DNA of 64,000 bases from Sphingopyxis panaciterrae (GCF_011762125.1 NZ_JAASQN010000010.1:1-64000), one strand, 5' to 3'. Positions 9,190 to 17,592 are shown, counted from the first letter of the stretch. Program-made: numbers and translations. Notes: generated by a model not told the origin, from the letters alone.

Positions 9190-10017
9190 TCAGCGCATGC
9201 CGATGATCGTCTGGGTCAGCGACGACGCGCCCTCGATCGCCTTGGCATTCGCCTGGAAATTGCGCTGCGCCGCGATCAGCAGCACCAGCTCTTCGGTGAT
9301 GTCGACGTTCGACCGTTCGAGCGCGCCCGAACGGACCGCGCCCATCGCGCCGCTGCCCGGGGCATCGATGACGGGCTGGCCGCTGTCGCCCGTCGACTGC
9401 CAGTGCGAATCGCCGACCGGACGCAGCCCGTCCATCGCGGGGAAGGTTGCCATCGCGACCTTGCCGAGCTTCTGAGCCGACCCGTCGGCGAAGGTCGCGG
9501 TGACGAGGCCGTCGGTGCCGATCGAAACATTGACCAGCGCGGCATCGGCATTGCCCGCCGCATGTTTGGGCAGGATGAAATCCTGCGCGCCGGCCAGCGT
9601 GCGGTTGGTGACATTGCCGTCGGCGTCGACCGGCAGCAGCTGCATCGTCGCGCCCGTCGAATCAACGACGCGGCCGTCCTCGAGCGGCGAGAAGGCGCCG
9701 TTGCGCGAATAGGTGACGGCGTTGGTCGGCGGCGCGCCCTTGACGACGAACAGGCCTTCGCCGACGATCGCCATGTCGAGCGTCTTGTCGCTCGTTTCAT
9801 ACGACCCTTGCGTGAACTGCTGGGTGATGCCGTTGAGCTGCGCGCCCTGGCCCGCGATCATCTTCGTCGACTGGCTCGGCGACGCGGCGAAGATGTCGCC
9901 GAACTGCGCGGTGCTGCGCTTGAAGCCGATCGAACCGGCGTTGGCGATATTGTTCGAGATGACCGACATGTCGGTCTGCGCGCCCTTGAGGCCCGAAAGT
10001 GACGTATAGAATGACAT
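9190..10017 (-). CDS. flgE: Flagellar hook protein FlgE, short form
   Basis: Subunit of the flexible hook. The N-terminus (MSFYTSLSGLKGAQTDMSV, NNIANAGSIGFKRSTAQFGD) and C-terminus (SNVDITEELVLLIAAQRNFQ) are FlgE-like. At 275 residues it is far below the roughly 400 of enteric FlgE, so the outer domains must be reduced to a single small insert. I chose ATG 10017, preceded by GGAAGGAT that overlaps the flgD stop; the frame is open to 10143 but that part overlaps flgD. The short FlgD next to it suggests co-evolved reduction of hook and hook cap. Confidence 0.9.
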   Translation of the reverse strand: MSFYTSLSGLKGAQTDMSVISNNIANAGSIGFKRSTAQFGDIFAASPSQSTKMIAGQGAQLNGITQQFTQGSYETSDKTLDMAIVGEGLFVVKGAPPTNAVTYSRNGAFSPLEDGRVVDSTGATMQLLPVDADGNVTNRTLAGAQDFILPKHAAGNADAALVNVSIGTDGLVTATFADGSAQKLGKVAMATFPAMDGLRPVGDSHWQSTGDSGQPVIDAPGSGAMGAVRSGALERSNVDITEELVLLIAAQRNFQANAKAIEGASSLTQTIIGMR

Positions 10018-10021
10018 GGAC

Positions 10022-10321
10022 TTATCCTTCCTCGGTGGTGGGGGTCTTCGACGCGGCCTTGATGTCCTGCAGCAGCGCGGTTTGCGATTTGAGCTGGTCG
10101 GAAATCTGCTGCAGCGTCGTGTTGGTTTCGGTGATCCCGGCAAGGCTGGAAAATTGCGCCATCTGCGCCACCATCTGCTGGTTATCGACCGGGTTGAACG
10201 GATCCTGCTGGCTAAGCTGCGCGGTCATCAGGCGCAGGAAATCGCTCTGTCCCATCTGCTGGCCGCTGCCCTTGGGCTGGAGCACGGGATTATTGTTGCT
10301 GGTGATGCTGTTGACGGCCAT
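10022..10321 (-). CDS. flgD: Flagellar hook-assembly protein FlgD, N-terminal region only
   Basis: Hook cap that allows FlgE to polymerise. The 99-residue product contains the conserved N-terminal block (QSDFLRLMTAQLSQQDPFNP, DNQQMVAQMAQFSSL), then stops after a Lys/Thr tail. The C-terminal Tudor/fibronectin-like domains of typical FlgD (about 220 residues) are absent. The flgE ribosome binding site overlaps its stop codon, and no remnant of the missing domain is visible in other frames, so this looks like a stable short form rather than a recent truncation. Confidence 0.9.
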   Translation of the reverse strand: MAVNSITSNNNPVLQPKGSGQQMGQSDFLRLMTAQLSQQDPFNPVDNQQMVAQMAQFSSLAGITETNTTLQQISDQLKSQTALLQDIKAASKTPTTEEG

Positions 10322-10322
10322 T

Positions 10323-10733
10323 TTATTGTCCCATCCTGAGAGTTTCGTTGATCAGGCCCTTGGCGGTTTCGAGGACCTGGACATTGTTCTGATACTGGCG
10401 TGCGGTCTCGACCATCTCGACCAGCTCGGCGGCGCTATCGACCGCGGCTTCCCAGACGTTGCCGTCCTTGTCGGCGAGCGGGTTCGACGGGTCGTGCCGT
10501 TTCGACGGCGCCATCTTGCCCACCGTGACCTGGTCGACCTGCACCGTCGCGCGGCCATGGTCGTCCATCACGGTGCGGAACACCGGCTTCATCGAGCGGA
10601 AGGCGCCTGCCTCGCTGCCCGCGACCGTCCCCGCGTTGGCAAGGTTCGATGCGGTGGTGTTCAGGCGGACGAGTTGCGCCGACATGGCGCGGCCGCTGAT
10701 GTCGAAGACCGAGAAATTGCCGTTCATCGTCAT
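10323..10733 (-). CDS. flgC: Flagellar proximal rod protein FlgC
   Basis: Rod subunit of 136 residues, the usual size. It shows the N-terminal motif TTASNLANAGT and the C-terminal AAELVEMVETARQYQNNVQV typical of FlgC. Its start overlaps the flgB stop by 4 nt and its stop lies one base before flgD, consistent with tight co-translation. Confidence 0.93.
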   Translation of the reverse strand: MTMNGNFSVFDISGRAMSAQLVRLNTTASNLANAGTVAGSEAGAFRSMKPVFRTVMDDHGRATVQVDQVTVGKMAPSKRHDPSNPLADKDGNVWEAAVDSAAELVEMVETARQYQNNVQVLETAKGLINETLRMGQ

Positions 10734-11080
10734 TCGCCCTTGATCGCGCGGGTCAGCGTGTTGACGCGGCCCGAAAGGAAGGCGAGGCTCGACCGGTAGG
10801 CGAGCGCGTTTTCGGCGAAGGCCGTCTGTTCGGTCGCCATTTCGACGGTGTTGCCGTCGAGCGAGGCCTGGACCGGAACGCGATAGGCCATCGCGCCCTC
10901 CATCGCATCGGCGGCCGAACCGCCCTGCTGCGCAAGGTCGAGCGCTTTCGAGAAATCGAGGTCGCGCGCCTTGTAACCCGGCGTCGCGGCGTTGGCGATG
11001 TTCGACGCGAGCAGCATCATGCGCTGGCTGCGCAGCTGAAGCGCCGTCGCGTGCAGGCCAAAGAGCTTTTCGGATGCCAT
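10730..11080 (-). CDS. flgB: Flagellar proximal rod protein FlgB
   Basis: First gene of the rod/hook operon. The 116-residue product has ASNIANAATPGYKARDLDF and a C-terminal helical region. I chose ATG 11080 because GGAAGGAA precedes it; the open frame to 11146 would add a Pro/Arg leader overlapping the probable transcription start. A near-perfect sigma-54 promoter sits about 77 nt upstream. Confidence 0.92.
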   Translation of the reverse strand: MASEKLFGLHATALQLRSQRMMLLASNIANAATPGYKARDLDFSKALDLAQQGGSAADAMEGAMAYRVPVQASLDGNTVEMATEQTAFAENALAYRSSLAFLSGRVNTLTRAIKGE

Positions 11081-11156
11081 CGTACCATTCCTTCCTTCAC
11101 CGCGGTTCCCGTCCGGCGGTGGCCGGCGCGGGTGCGCGGAAGACACAAGGCGTGAT

Positions 11157-11171
11157 GCAATGGCCGTGCCA
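11157..11171 (-). promoter_or_regulatory. Sigma-54 promoter for the flgB operon
   Basis: On the minus strand the sequence is TGGCACGGCCATTGC, a full match to TGGCACG-N4-TTGC with -24 GG and -12 GC at the right distance. Transcription would begin near 11145, about 65 nt before flgB. An AT-rich tract follows at 11171-11215, a possible IHF or activator region. Confidence 0.85.
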
Positions 11172-11302
11172 AAATATATTTATTGCTATTTTTCAATAGG
11201 TTATATTAAATATGCCAAGGGCAGCACCGTCTTGCCGCGCTGCCAGTCAAAAGTTTGACGTCGGCCCCTTTTGCGCGGCGCAACGCCGCCGCAAAGCGCG
11301 AC

Positions 11303-11317
11303 TGGCACGCTTCCTGC
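11303..11317 (+). promoter_or_regulatory. Sigma-54 promoter for flgA
   Basis: TGGCACGCTTCCTGC matches the -24/-12 consensus except one base of the -12 element. It lies 41 nt upstream of the flgA start, divergent from the flgB promoter, so one activator region between them (11172-11302) could serve both. Confidence 0.8.
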
Positions 11318-11358
11318 TTGACGGTCCGCGACCATTTTGGACCTGAAGGAGATGGATC

Positions 11359-11868
11359 ATGGTTCGCAAGACAAGCCTGTGCCTGATTGCCGGCATCATC
11401 GCCTGCACTCCCGCCGCCAACGCCCAGCAAGCCAGCGAGGACTGGCAGACGATCGACGTGCTCACCGCGATGGTGGCGAATGCGATGGGCCGTTCGGCGA
11501 CCCCGATCGATCGCCGCATCAAGCTGGCGCGCTGTCCCGAGCAGGCATCGATCACCGCGATCGACGCCCAGACGCTCGCGGTGCGCTGTCCCTCGCTCGG
11601 CTGGCGCCTGCGGGTGCCGATGACCGGTCCCGCCGGGGTGACGCCGACGCAGGCGAGTTACGCCCGCCCGGCTGCGGCGGCACCGGTGATCCGCCGCGGC
11701 GACAATGTCCGCGTGACGATCGACACCGAAAGCTACTCGATCAGCTATGCCGCGATCGCTTCCGAAGACGGGCGCGTCGGCGAGACGATCGCGCTGCGCG
11801 GCAACGACGCCAAAAGCACGCTCAGCGCCACCGTCACCGGCCCGGGCCGCGCCCGCCTCCAGGACTGA
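11359..11868 (+). CDS. flgA: Flagellar P-ring assembly chaperone FlgA
   Basis: Periplasmic chaperone that helps FlgI form the P-ring. The 169-residue product has a signal peptide (LCLIAGIIACTPAANAQ) and a C-terminal SAF-like segment (VIRRGDNVRVTID, GRVGETIALRGND) that is diagnostic. The start follows a strong AAGGAGA. It is transcribed away from the flgB operon and has its own sigma-54-type promoter and terminator, so it is a single-gene unit. The N-terminal domain is shorter than in enteric FlgA. Confidence 0.85.
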   Translation: MVRKTSLCLIAGIIACTPAANAQQASEDWQTIDVLTAMVANAMGRSATPIDRRIKLARCPEQASITAIDAQTLAVRCPSLGWRLRVPMTGPAGVTPTQASYARPAAAAPVIRRGDNVRVTIDTESYSISYAAIASEDGRVGETIALRGNDAKSTLSATVTGPGRARLQD

Positions 11869-11894
11869 ACCCTCTGCCCTCTGGGTCGCACCAG

Positions 11895-11933
11895 CCCGGC
11901 GGCTGTCGATTTTCCGACGCCGCCGGGTTTTTC
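11895..11933 (+). terminator. Rho-independent terminator after flgA
   Basis: CCCGGCGGC (11895-11903) pairs with GCCGCCGGG (11919-11927) and is followed at once by TTTTTCTTTG. It lies 27 nt past the flgA stop. Confidence 0.8.
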
Positions 11934-11954
11934 TTTGTTTCCTGCTACCCCTTT

Positions 11955-12043
11955 CGTCATCCCGGGCTTGACCCGGGATCCCGCTTTTTGAAGGTAGCGC
12001 AGGTTCGACGTCCAGCGGGACCCCGGATCAAGTCCGGGGTGAC
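11955..12043. repeat. Intergenic palindromic repeat, family A, copy 1
   Basis: The left end reads CGTCATCCCGGGCTTGACCC and the right end is its near reverse complement, ending CAAGTCCGGGGTGACG, with GATCCCGC / GCGGGACC inside and a variable centre. Related copies are at 31996-32080, 43131-43210 and 63071-63140, always between genes. The architecture is that of a REP/BIME-like element. Confidence 0.85.
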
Positions 12044-12154
12044 GAAGAAGGAAATGTCCGCAACCGGCCGCTATCCGCCGCATCGCCCAACCTGAACATC
12101 GGGCCCATGTCATTTTTCCGGCACCCCGGCTTAATCCCCCCGACCATCGGCCGT

Positions 12155-12181
12155 TAAAGACTTCGATAGCGGCGCCGTCAC
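12155..12181 (+). promoter_or_regulatory. Possible sigma-28 promoter for flgM
   Basis: TAAA, a 15-nt spacer, then GCCGTCAC, compared with TAAA-N15-GCCGATAA. The spacing is exact and the -10 element matches at 6 of 8 positions. It lies 30 nt before flgM. FliA-dependent flgM expression is common in other flagellar systems, so the assignment is plausible but moderate. Confidence 0.4.
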
Positions 12182-12210
12182 TTTTCTGACGGACGCCCGA
12201 GGAGGCGGAA

Positions 12211-12513
12211 ATGTCGGGTGACAGCAAGATCGGGCTGCAAGCCATCGGCGGCATCGTCCGCGCGGGCGCCGCGCGCAAGATCGCGGGCGAGGCCAACGCA
12301 GCGGTGCGGGCGCCGGTCCGCGCGTCAGCGCAGGACCCCCTCCCCGCCGCGCGGCTGATCACCATGGCCGGCGAACTCGCCGATCGGGGCCCGACGGTCG
12401 ATGTGTCGCGCGTCGCGACGCTGCGCACCGCTATCGCCAATGGAAGCTATGCTCCCGATTCCACGGTCATCGCAAAAGCCATGCTGCGATTTCAGCAAGG
12501 CGGCGCAGCCTGA
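12211..12513 (+). CDS. flgM: Anti-sigma-28 factor FlgM
   Basis: Likely binds FliA until the hook is finished and is then exported. The 100-residue product has a disordered Ala-rich N-terminal half and a C-terminal helical half (RVATLRTAIANGSYAPDSTV, AKAMLRFQ) that is the FlgM sigma-binding signature. The start follows GAGGAGGCGGAA. The next gene overlaps its stop (TGATG), and fliA lies 3.3 kb downstream. Confidence 0.88.
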   Translation: MSGDSKIGLQAIGGIVRAGAARKIAGEANAAVRAPVRASAQDPLPAARLITMAGELADRGPTVDVSRVATLRTAIANGSYAPDSTVIAKAMLRFQQGGAA

Positions 12514-12818
12514 TGCTGGCGCAGATGGAAGAGGTGCAGGCGCAGCTCGATACGCTGGTCGGCGCACTCGACGGGCATGATGCCGGGGCAATCATCGCCG
12601 CGACCGAAGCCTTGGCGACCGCAGTGATCCTGTTTCGCGGCGCGCCCGTCGCCGAAGGCGGCGAAAGCCGCGCCAAGGTGCTGATCGAGCAGGTCCTCGG
12701 CCAGCTCGAAGCCGCGGCAATTCGCATCAACATATTGAAGAACTGGACGCGTCAGAGGATTGACAACAACCATCAGGTCCGCGGCATCCAGACCCGTGGA
12801 ACGGCCCTAACCTATTGA
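12513..12818 (+). CDS. Small helical protein, probable FlgN-type chaperone
   Basis: This 101-residue product is predicted to be largely alpha-helical (MEEVQAQLDTLVGALDGHD, EQVLGQLEAAAIRINILKNW). Size, helix content and coupling to flgM (start codon overlaps the flgM stop) fit a FlgN-like export chaperone for FlgK and FlgL, but I recognise no unambiguous motif. The call rests mainly on context. Confidence 0.5.
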   Translation: MLAQMEEVQAQLDTLVGALDGHDAGAIIAATEALATAVILFRGAPVAEGGESRAKVLIEQVLGQLEAAAIRINILKNWTRQRIDNNHQVRGIQTRGTALTY

Positions 12819-12850
12819 ACATCCTTCGTTTCAATACGGAATTTTAGAAA

Positions 12851-12865
12851 TGGCACGATGATTGC
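12851..12865 (+). promoter_or_regulatory. Sigma-54 promoter for transglycosylase-flhA-fliA
   Basis: TGGCACGATGATTGC is a full match to TGGCACG-N4-TTGC. It lies 32 nt before the start of the transglycosylase gene and so would drive flhA and fliA, placing the sigma-28 gene under sigma-54 control. Confidence 0.85.
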
Positions 12866-12897
12866 TTTTGGTCTGCTGAACCAGCGGAACCAAAGCC

Positions 12898-13713
12898 ATG
12901 AATGCGATCAACAACCCCCAAGCCCCGCGCGTCGCCGCACCCGTCATGGATGCGGTGCAGAACGCGTCGGCGCGGACGGGGATTGATTTCGACTATCTGT
13001 TCGACGTCGCCCGGGTCGAAAGCGCGTTCAACCCGACCGCCAAGGCAACGACCTCGTCGGCACGCGGGCTGTTCCAGTTTACCCGCCAGACCTGGCTTGC
13101 CACGCTGAAGCGGCACGGCACCGACCATGGTCTCGGCTGGGCGGCGAACGCGATCGGCCGCGACGCGTCGGGGCGCCTGTCGATCAGCGATCCCGCACTC
13201 CGCGAGCAGATTTTCGACCTGCGCGACGATCCCGCCGCCGCGTCGAGCATGGCGGCCGCGCTGACGTCGGACAATCGCGACTATCTGGAAAGCCGGATCG
13301 GCCGCAGCGCCGAACCCGTCGACCTGTATCTCGCGCATTTCCTCGGCAGCGGCGGCGCCGCGAAATTCCTGTCGGCGTGGGAAAGCAATCCCGACCAAGC
13401 GGGCGCGACGATGATGCCCGACGCCGCCGCCGCGAACCGCTCGATCTTCTATGCCGCCGACGGCAGCATGCGCAGCCTCGGCGAAATCCGCGACCGATTC
13501 CGTGCCAAGCTCGACGATGGCGAGGCGCCCGTGATGGCACCCGGCCAAAGCCTTGCCCCCGCATGGCGCATGCAGATGGCGAGCTCCAGCGGCGAAGCCG
13601 CCGGCCGGCCGCCGCTCCCGATGATGGATATTCAGCCCATGCCCAGGAAACTCTCGATGGGCTTCGCCGCCCAGGCCTATCAGCGGCTCGCGTCGCTCGG
13701 AGGCGCCGCATGA
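12898..13713 (+). CDS. Lytic transglycosylase, flagellum-associated (SLT domain)
   Basis: Probably cuts peptidoglycan so that the rod can pass. The 271-residue product has an N-terminal SLT-like domain: DYLFDVARVESAFNPTAKA contains the catalytic Glu, followed by ARGLFQFTRQTWL and, near residue 145, DLYLAHFLGSGGAAKFL. No signal peptide is visible, so export may go through the flagellar apparatus (inference). It is translationally coupled to flhA (ATGA overlap). Together with the hydrolase-free FlgJ it accounts for the full FlgJ function. Confidence 0.82.
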   Translation: MNAINNPQAPRVAAPVMDAVQNASARTGIDFDYLFDVARVESAFNPTAKATTSSARGLFQFTRQTWLATLKRHGTDHGLGWAANAIGRDASGRLSISDPALREQIFDLRDDPAAASSMAAALTSDNRDYLESRIGRSAEPVDLYLAHFLGSGGAAKFLSAWESNPDQAGATMMPDAAAANRSIFYAADGSMRSLGEIRDRFRAKLDDGEAPVMAPGQSLAPAWRMQMASSSGEAAGRPPLPMMDIQPMPRKLSMGFAAQAYQRLASLGGAA

Positions 13714-15833
13714 CCGGGGGCTTCAGCCTCGGCCAGGCCGGCCGCATGGCGGGCGCTGCCGCGCTGCCGGCGGGGATGCTGATCCTCGTCGCGCTGATGG
13801 TGATCCCGGTTTCGCCACTGATCCTCGACTTGAGCTTCGTCGCCAATATCATGATCAGCCTGCTGATCCTGATGGTCGCGCTGCAAGCGTCGAAACCGCT
13901 CGATTTCTCGGCCTTTCCGACCGTGCTGCTGCTCGCGACATTGTTCCGGCTCGCGCTCAACGTCGCCTCGACGCGCGTCGTGCTCGTCCACGGGCACGAA
14001 GGCACGGCATCGGCGGGCCATGTCATCGAGGCGTTCGGCCAGGTGCTGATCGGCGGCGATTATGTCGTCGGCATTTTCGTGTTCGTCGTGCTGATGATCA
14101 TCAACCTCGTCGTCATCACCAAGGGCGCGGGGCGCGTGTCCGAAGTGTCGGCGCGCTTCACGCTCGACGCGCTGCCCGGCAAGCAGATGGCGATCGACGC
14201 CGACCTGAACGCCGGCCTGCTCACCCCCGACGAAGCCAAGGCGCGCCGCCAGGAGGTCGCCACCGAAGCCGATTTCTACGGCTCGATGGACGGTGCGTCG
14301 AAGTTCGTGAAGGGCGACGCGGTCGCCGGCCTGCTGATCCTGTTCGTCAACATCGTCGGCGGCCTGATCCTCGGCATCTTCAGCCACGGACTTTCCTTCT
14401 CCGAAGCCGGCAGCACCTATGTCACGCTCGCGATCGGCGATGCGCTCGTCGCGCAGATCCCGGCGCTGCTGCTCTCGATCGCCGCCGCCGCGATCGTCAC
14501 CCGCGTCAATTCGCCGCTCGACCTCAGCGGCCAGATCGGCAGCCAGTTCGCGTCGCCGACGATCTGGATGGCGGTCGGCGGCATCCTGTTCATTCTCGGC
14601 ATGGTCCCGGCGATGCCGCAAATGCTGATCCTGCCCGCCGCCGCGCTGGCCGGCGCGATCGGCTGGCAGTTGCGCCGTTCGGCCGCCGACCTGGCCGCGG
14701 CGCCCGAACCCGCCGCGCCCGCCGCCGATCCGCATCACATCGACTGGGCCGACGTCAGCGCCTCAAGCGCGTGCCAGCTCGAGATCGGCTATGCGCTCGT
14801 CGCCATGGTCGACGACCGCAAGGGTGCGCCGCTGATGACGCGGATCACCGGCATCCGCCGCCAATTGTCGAAGGAGCTCGGCTTCGTCGTCCCCCCGGTC
14901 AAGGTCAGCGACGACCTGTCGCTGCCCGGCAACGTCTATCGCATCTCGGTCGCCGGGGTGATCGTCGGCGAGGACGAGGTGTTTCCGAATGAAATGCTCG
15001 CGCTCGATTCGGGCGACCTTGTCAGCAAGGTCACCGGCCGGCCGTGCAAGGATCCGACCTTCGGCCTCGACGCACTGTGGATCCCCAAGGCGATCCAGAA
15101 TGACGCGATCGCCGCCGGCTATACGGTGGTCGACCCGGCAACCGTCGTCGCCACGCACCTCAACAACAGCATCATCGCCTCGGCGGCCGAGCTGTTCGGC
15201 ATCGACGATGCGCAGGCACTGATCGACAATCTGAAGATCCACTATCCGCAGCTCGCGCAGAATCTCAGCCCGCAGGGCTATACGCTGCCGCGCGTCGCGA
15301 GCCTGTGCAAGGCGCTGCTGATCGAACGCGTTCCGCTGCGCGATTTCCGCAAGATCGCCGAAGCGCTCGTCGCACTGTCGGCGCAGCAGCTCGGCGAGAG
15401 CGACCTGATCGAAGCGGTGCGCCAGCGCATCGGGGCGCTGATCGTCCAGACCATCGTGCCAAGCCGCATGCCGCTGCCCGTCGTCACCTTCAGCCCCGAG
15501 ATCGAAGTGCTGCTCAACCAGGCGGTGCGCGCCAATCCCGGTGCCGAATGGCCGTTCGAACATGGGATGGCGATGAAGATCGTCGAGCAGATCGGCGCCG
15601 CAGTCGAACCCCTGCTGTTATCGACGCGCAGCTTCGCGCTCGTCGCATCGCCGATCTGCCGCCCGGCGCTGTCCCGGCTCGTGCGCGCGACGTTCCCCGA
15701 CGTCGCCGTCATCTCCTACCTCGAAATCCCTGCGAACAAGCAGACCGAAATCGTCGCCACCATCGGAGCGGAAATCCCGCGCCTCGGCAGCGCCCGGGAT
15801 GCGCAGATGAAGGACGAATATCATGAGAATTGA
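13710..15833 (+). CDS. flhA: Flagellar export gate protein FlhA
   Basis: Core membrane component of the flagellar type III export gate. The 707-residue product has about eight N-terminal membrane helices (residues 1-320), including the FHIPEP-type region around RFTLDALPGKQMAIDADLNAG, and a C-terminal cytoplasmic domain from about residue 340. I chose ATG 13710, which overlaps the upstream stop; the frame is open to 13377 but that part overlaps the transglycosylase. No flhB or flhF is adjacent. Confidence 0.96.
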   Translation: MTGGFSLGQAGRMAGAAALPAGMLILVALMVIPVSPLILDLSFVANIMISLLILMVALQASKPLDFSAFPTVLLLATLFRLALNVASTRVVLVHGHEGTASAGHVIEAFGQVLIGGDYVVGIFVFVVLMIINLVVITKGAGRVSEVSARFTLDALPGKQMAIDADLNAGLLTPDEAKARRQEVATEADFYGSMDGASKFVKGDAVAGLLILFVNIVGGLILGIFSHGLSFSEAGSTYVTLAIGDALVAQIPALLLSIAAAAIVTRVNSPLDLSGQIGSQFASPTIWMAVGGILFILGMVPAMPQMLILPAAALAGAIGWQLRRSAADLAAAPEPAAPAADPHHIDWADVSASSACQLEIGYALVAMVDDRKGAPLMTRITGIRRQLSKELGFVVPPVKVSDDLSLPGNVYRISVAGVIVGEDEVFPNEMLALDSGDLVSKVTGRPCKDPTFGLDALWIPKAIQNDAIAAGYTVVDPATVVATHLNNSIIASAAELFGIDDAQALIDNLKIHYPQLAQNLSPQGYTLPRVASLCKALLIERVPLRDFRKIAEALVALSAQQLGESDLIEAVRQRIGALIVQTIVPSRMPLPVVTFSPEIEVLLNQAVRANPGAEWPFEHGMAMKIVEQIGAAVEPLLLSTRSFALVASPICRPALSRLVRATFPDVAVISYLEIPANKQTEIVATIGAEIPRLGSARDAQMKDEYHEN

Positions 15834-16587
15834 GTCCGCCGACCAGTTCGCCGGCGCCCCACAGCTGGCCGGCACCGCCGGCGGGGCACTGCGCCCGCGC
15901 GGCTATTCGGGCAGCGTCGAAATGCTGGTCGACGAATATGCCCCGCTGGTGCGCAAGATCGCCTGGCAAGTCTATTCGCGCGTGTCGCGGACGAGCGAGC
16001 TCGACGACCTCATTCAGACCGGGCTGATCGCGCTGATCGAGGCGAGCCGCCATTATGAGGAGCGCGGCTTTGCCTTTGCCACCTATGCCTCGACCCGCAT
16101 CCGCGGCGCGATGATCGACCAGCTGCGCCGCGAGGCCGACGCCGGACGGTCGGCGATGGTCGCGACCAAGCAGATCAGGACCGTTCGCGGCACCCTCGAG
16201 CAGCATCTGATGCGCGCGCCGACGGCGGCCGAAATGGCCGAGGCCTTCGACATGTCGGCGGAGGAATATTTCGCGCTCGAACGCAGCGCGATGCACGGCC
16301 GCTCGACCTCGCTCGACGAACTGACCGAGAGCGGAAATTTTCTGATCGCCGACGAACGGCCGGGCGCCGACGCGCTGTATGAGGAGGAGAATGCGCTGGA
16401 CGCGCTGCGTCAGTGCATCGACCGCCTGTCCGATCGCGAACAAATGGTGCTGCAGCTCTATTTCTTCGAAGAGCTTAATCTGCAGGAAATCGGCCTGACC
16501 CTCGACGTCAGCGCGGCGCGCATCTGCCAGATCAAGCGCGACGCGATGGCAAGGATCAACGCGATGATGCGCGAAATGATCGAATGA
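15823..16587 (+). CDS. fliA: Flagellar RNA polymerase sigma factor FliA (sigma-28)
   Basis: Directs late flagellar transcription. The 254-residue product has sigma region 2 (LIQTGLIALIEASRHYEERG, FATYASTRIRGAMIDQLRRE), region 3 and region 4 (LSDREQMVLQLYFFEELNLQ, then a helix-turn-helix). It overlaps the end of flhA by 11 nt. FliA with FlgM is unusual for Alphaproteobacteria, many of which lack both. Likely targets here are motAB and flgM. Confidence 0.93.
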   Translation: MRIESADQFAGAPQLAGTAGGALRPRGYSGSVEMLVDEYAPLVRKIAWQVYSRVSRTSELDDLIQTGLIALIEASRHYEERGFAFATYASTRIRGAMIDQLRREADAGRSAMVATKQIRTVRGTLEQHLMRAPTAAEMAEAFDMSAEEYFALERSAMHGRSTSLDELTESGNFLIADERPGADALYEEENALDALRQCIDRLSDREQMVLQLYFFEELNLQEIGLTLDVSAARICQIKRDAMARINAMMREMIE

Positions 16588-16623
16588 CCGGCGATTCGGA
16601 CGTGGCCCCACGCCGCTCGGCGA

Positions 16624-17121
16624 TCACGCCGCGATCCGGCCGTCCTGCCACGCCGCGCCGATCGTTTCGAAATAGCTCGCCATGCGCTCGGCACCGCGGT
16701 CGGTCAGCTGGACAAGCGAACGGCGGCGGTCGCGTTCGTCGATGAAACGCCGGACGAGCCCGAGATCTTCGAGCGCGGCGATCATCCGCAGGCCCGACGA
16801 CAAGGGCACGCCGGCACCGGTCGCCAGATCGCTCGCGCCAAGCTCGCGGCCATTCGACGCGGCCAGCATCAGGTCGAGCATCATGTCCCAGACCGGCCCG
16901 GAAAGCTGCGCGCTGCCAAAGTGGCTCTTGCGCAGCCGGCGCATCTGGATGTTGAATGAGAGCTGATTGACCAGAATCGCTTTGGGCGCATCGATCGCCT
17001 CTACCGAAGCAGCCTTTGCCAAGGTTGCTGGTTCGTCGCCCCCGCGCGTCGCCAGCAATTCGTGGATTTGATCAATACGCGTCTTGAGCTCGGCAATTTC
17101 TTGGTTCGAAAATTGCTGCAT
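16624..17121 (-). CDS. MarR-family transcriptional regulator
   Basis: The 165-residue product has a helical N-terminus and a winged helix with the typical MarR pattern (LGASDLATGAGVPLSSGLRM, then LVRRFIDERDRRRSLVQLTDRG). The wing contains the DxR motif. It faces fliA across a 36-nt gap and is not in an obvious operon. The target is unknown. Confidence 0.8.
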   Translation of the reverse strand: MQQFSNQEIAELKTRIDQIHELLATRGGDEPATLAKAASVEAIDAPKAILVNQLSFNIQMRRLRKSHFGSAQLSGPVWDMMLDLMLAASNGRELGASDLATGAGVPLSSGLRMIAALEDLGLVRRFIDERDRRRSLVQLTDRGAERMASYFETIGAAWQDGRIAA

Positions 17122-17151
17122 GTGATGAGAACCCCCCCGGGCATTTCCATG

Positions 17152-17568
17152 TTACGCCCCAACATCACCCCGCCGTCCGGCCGACCCCGATGCGTAAAGA
17201 ATTACGAACAGGATCGGATATGAAATATACATCGAAAGCAGCGCATAAGGGCGCTCCAATATCTCCGAAAACATCATCTTCTGGATATGTCCGAAAATCG
17301 CGATCAGCTGCCACCCGGTGATCCAATATGGCCAGAAACGCTGAGTTTTCAGGGAAATAAGCCAGAAACTCGCCAGCACGGCGATGTCCACGACGAAGAT
17401 GTTGATCTCGATGTCGGTCCATTCCGGATTAGGTGCCAATATCGTTGTGGAGACCGAGGCGATCAATGCGGTGTACGCCGCCCATCGTTCCAGACGGCCG
17501 CCGCGCAGCAGCGCGACGGTCACGGTGACAAGCAATACGCCGTAATATAACGCCACGGTCCACAACAT
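17152..17568 (-). CDS. Four-helix integral membrane protein of unknown function
   Basis: The 138-residue product shows about four hydrophobic segments (LYYGVLLVTVTVALL, YTALIASVSTTILA, FVVDIAVLASFWLIS, LLSMYISYPILFVILYA) with a charged C-terminus. I recognise no catalytic motif. Small proteins of this kind are common beside sphingomonad regulators. It lies between the MarR and LuxR-type genes and no function is offered. Confidence 0.6.
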   Translation of the reverse strand: MLWTVALYYGVLLVTVTVALLRGGRLERWAAYTALIASVSTTILAPNPEWTDIEINIFVVDIAVLASFWLISLKTQRFWPYWITGWQLIAIFGHIQKMMFSEILERPYALLSMYISYPILFVILYASGSAGRRGDVGA

Positions 17569-17592
17569 GTGGCTCGTCGACCTTCCTGTCGG

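Noticed and set aside
10022-10321. FlgD as a pseudogene cut by a frameshift
   Set aside because: No remnant of the missing C-terminal domain is visible in any frame; the flgE ribosome binding site overlaps its stop, and the neighbouring gene order is tight.
11955-12043. Possible CRISPR-like array from repeated palindromes
   Set aside because: Copies are single, tens of kilobases apart, with no regular spacers and no cas genes.
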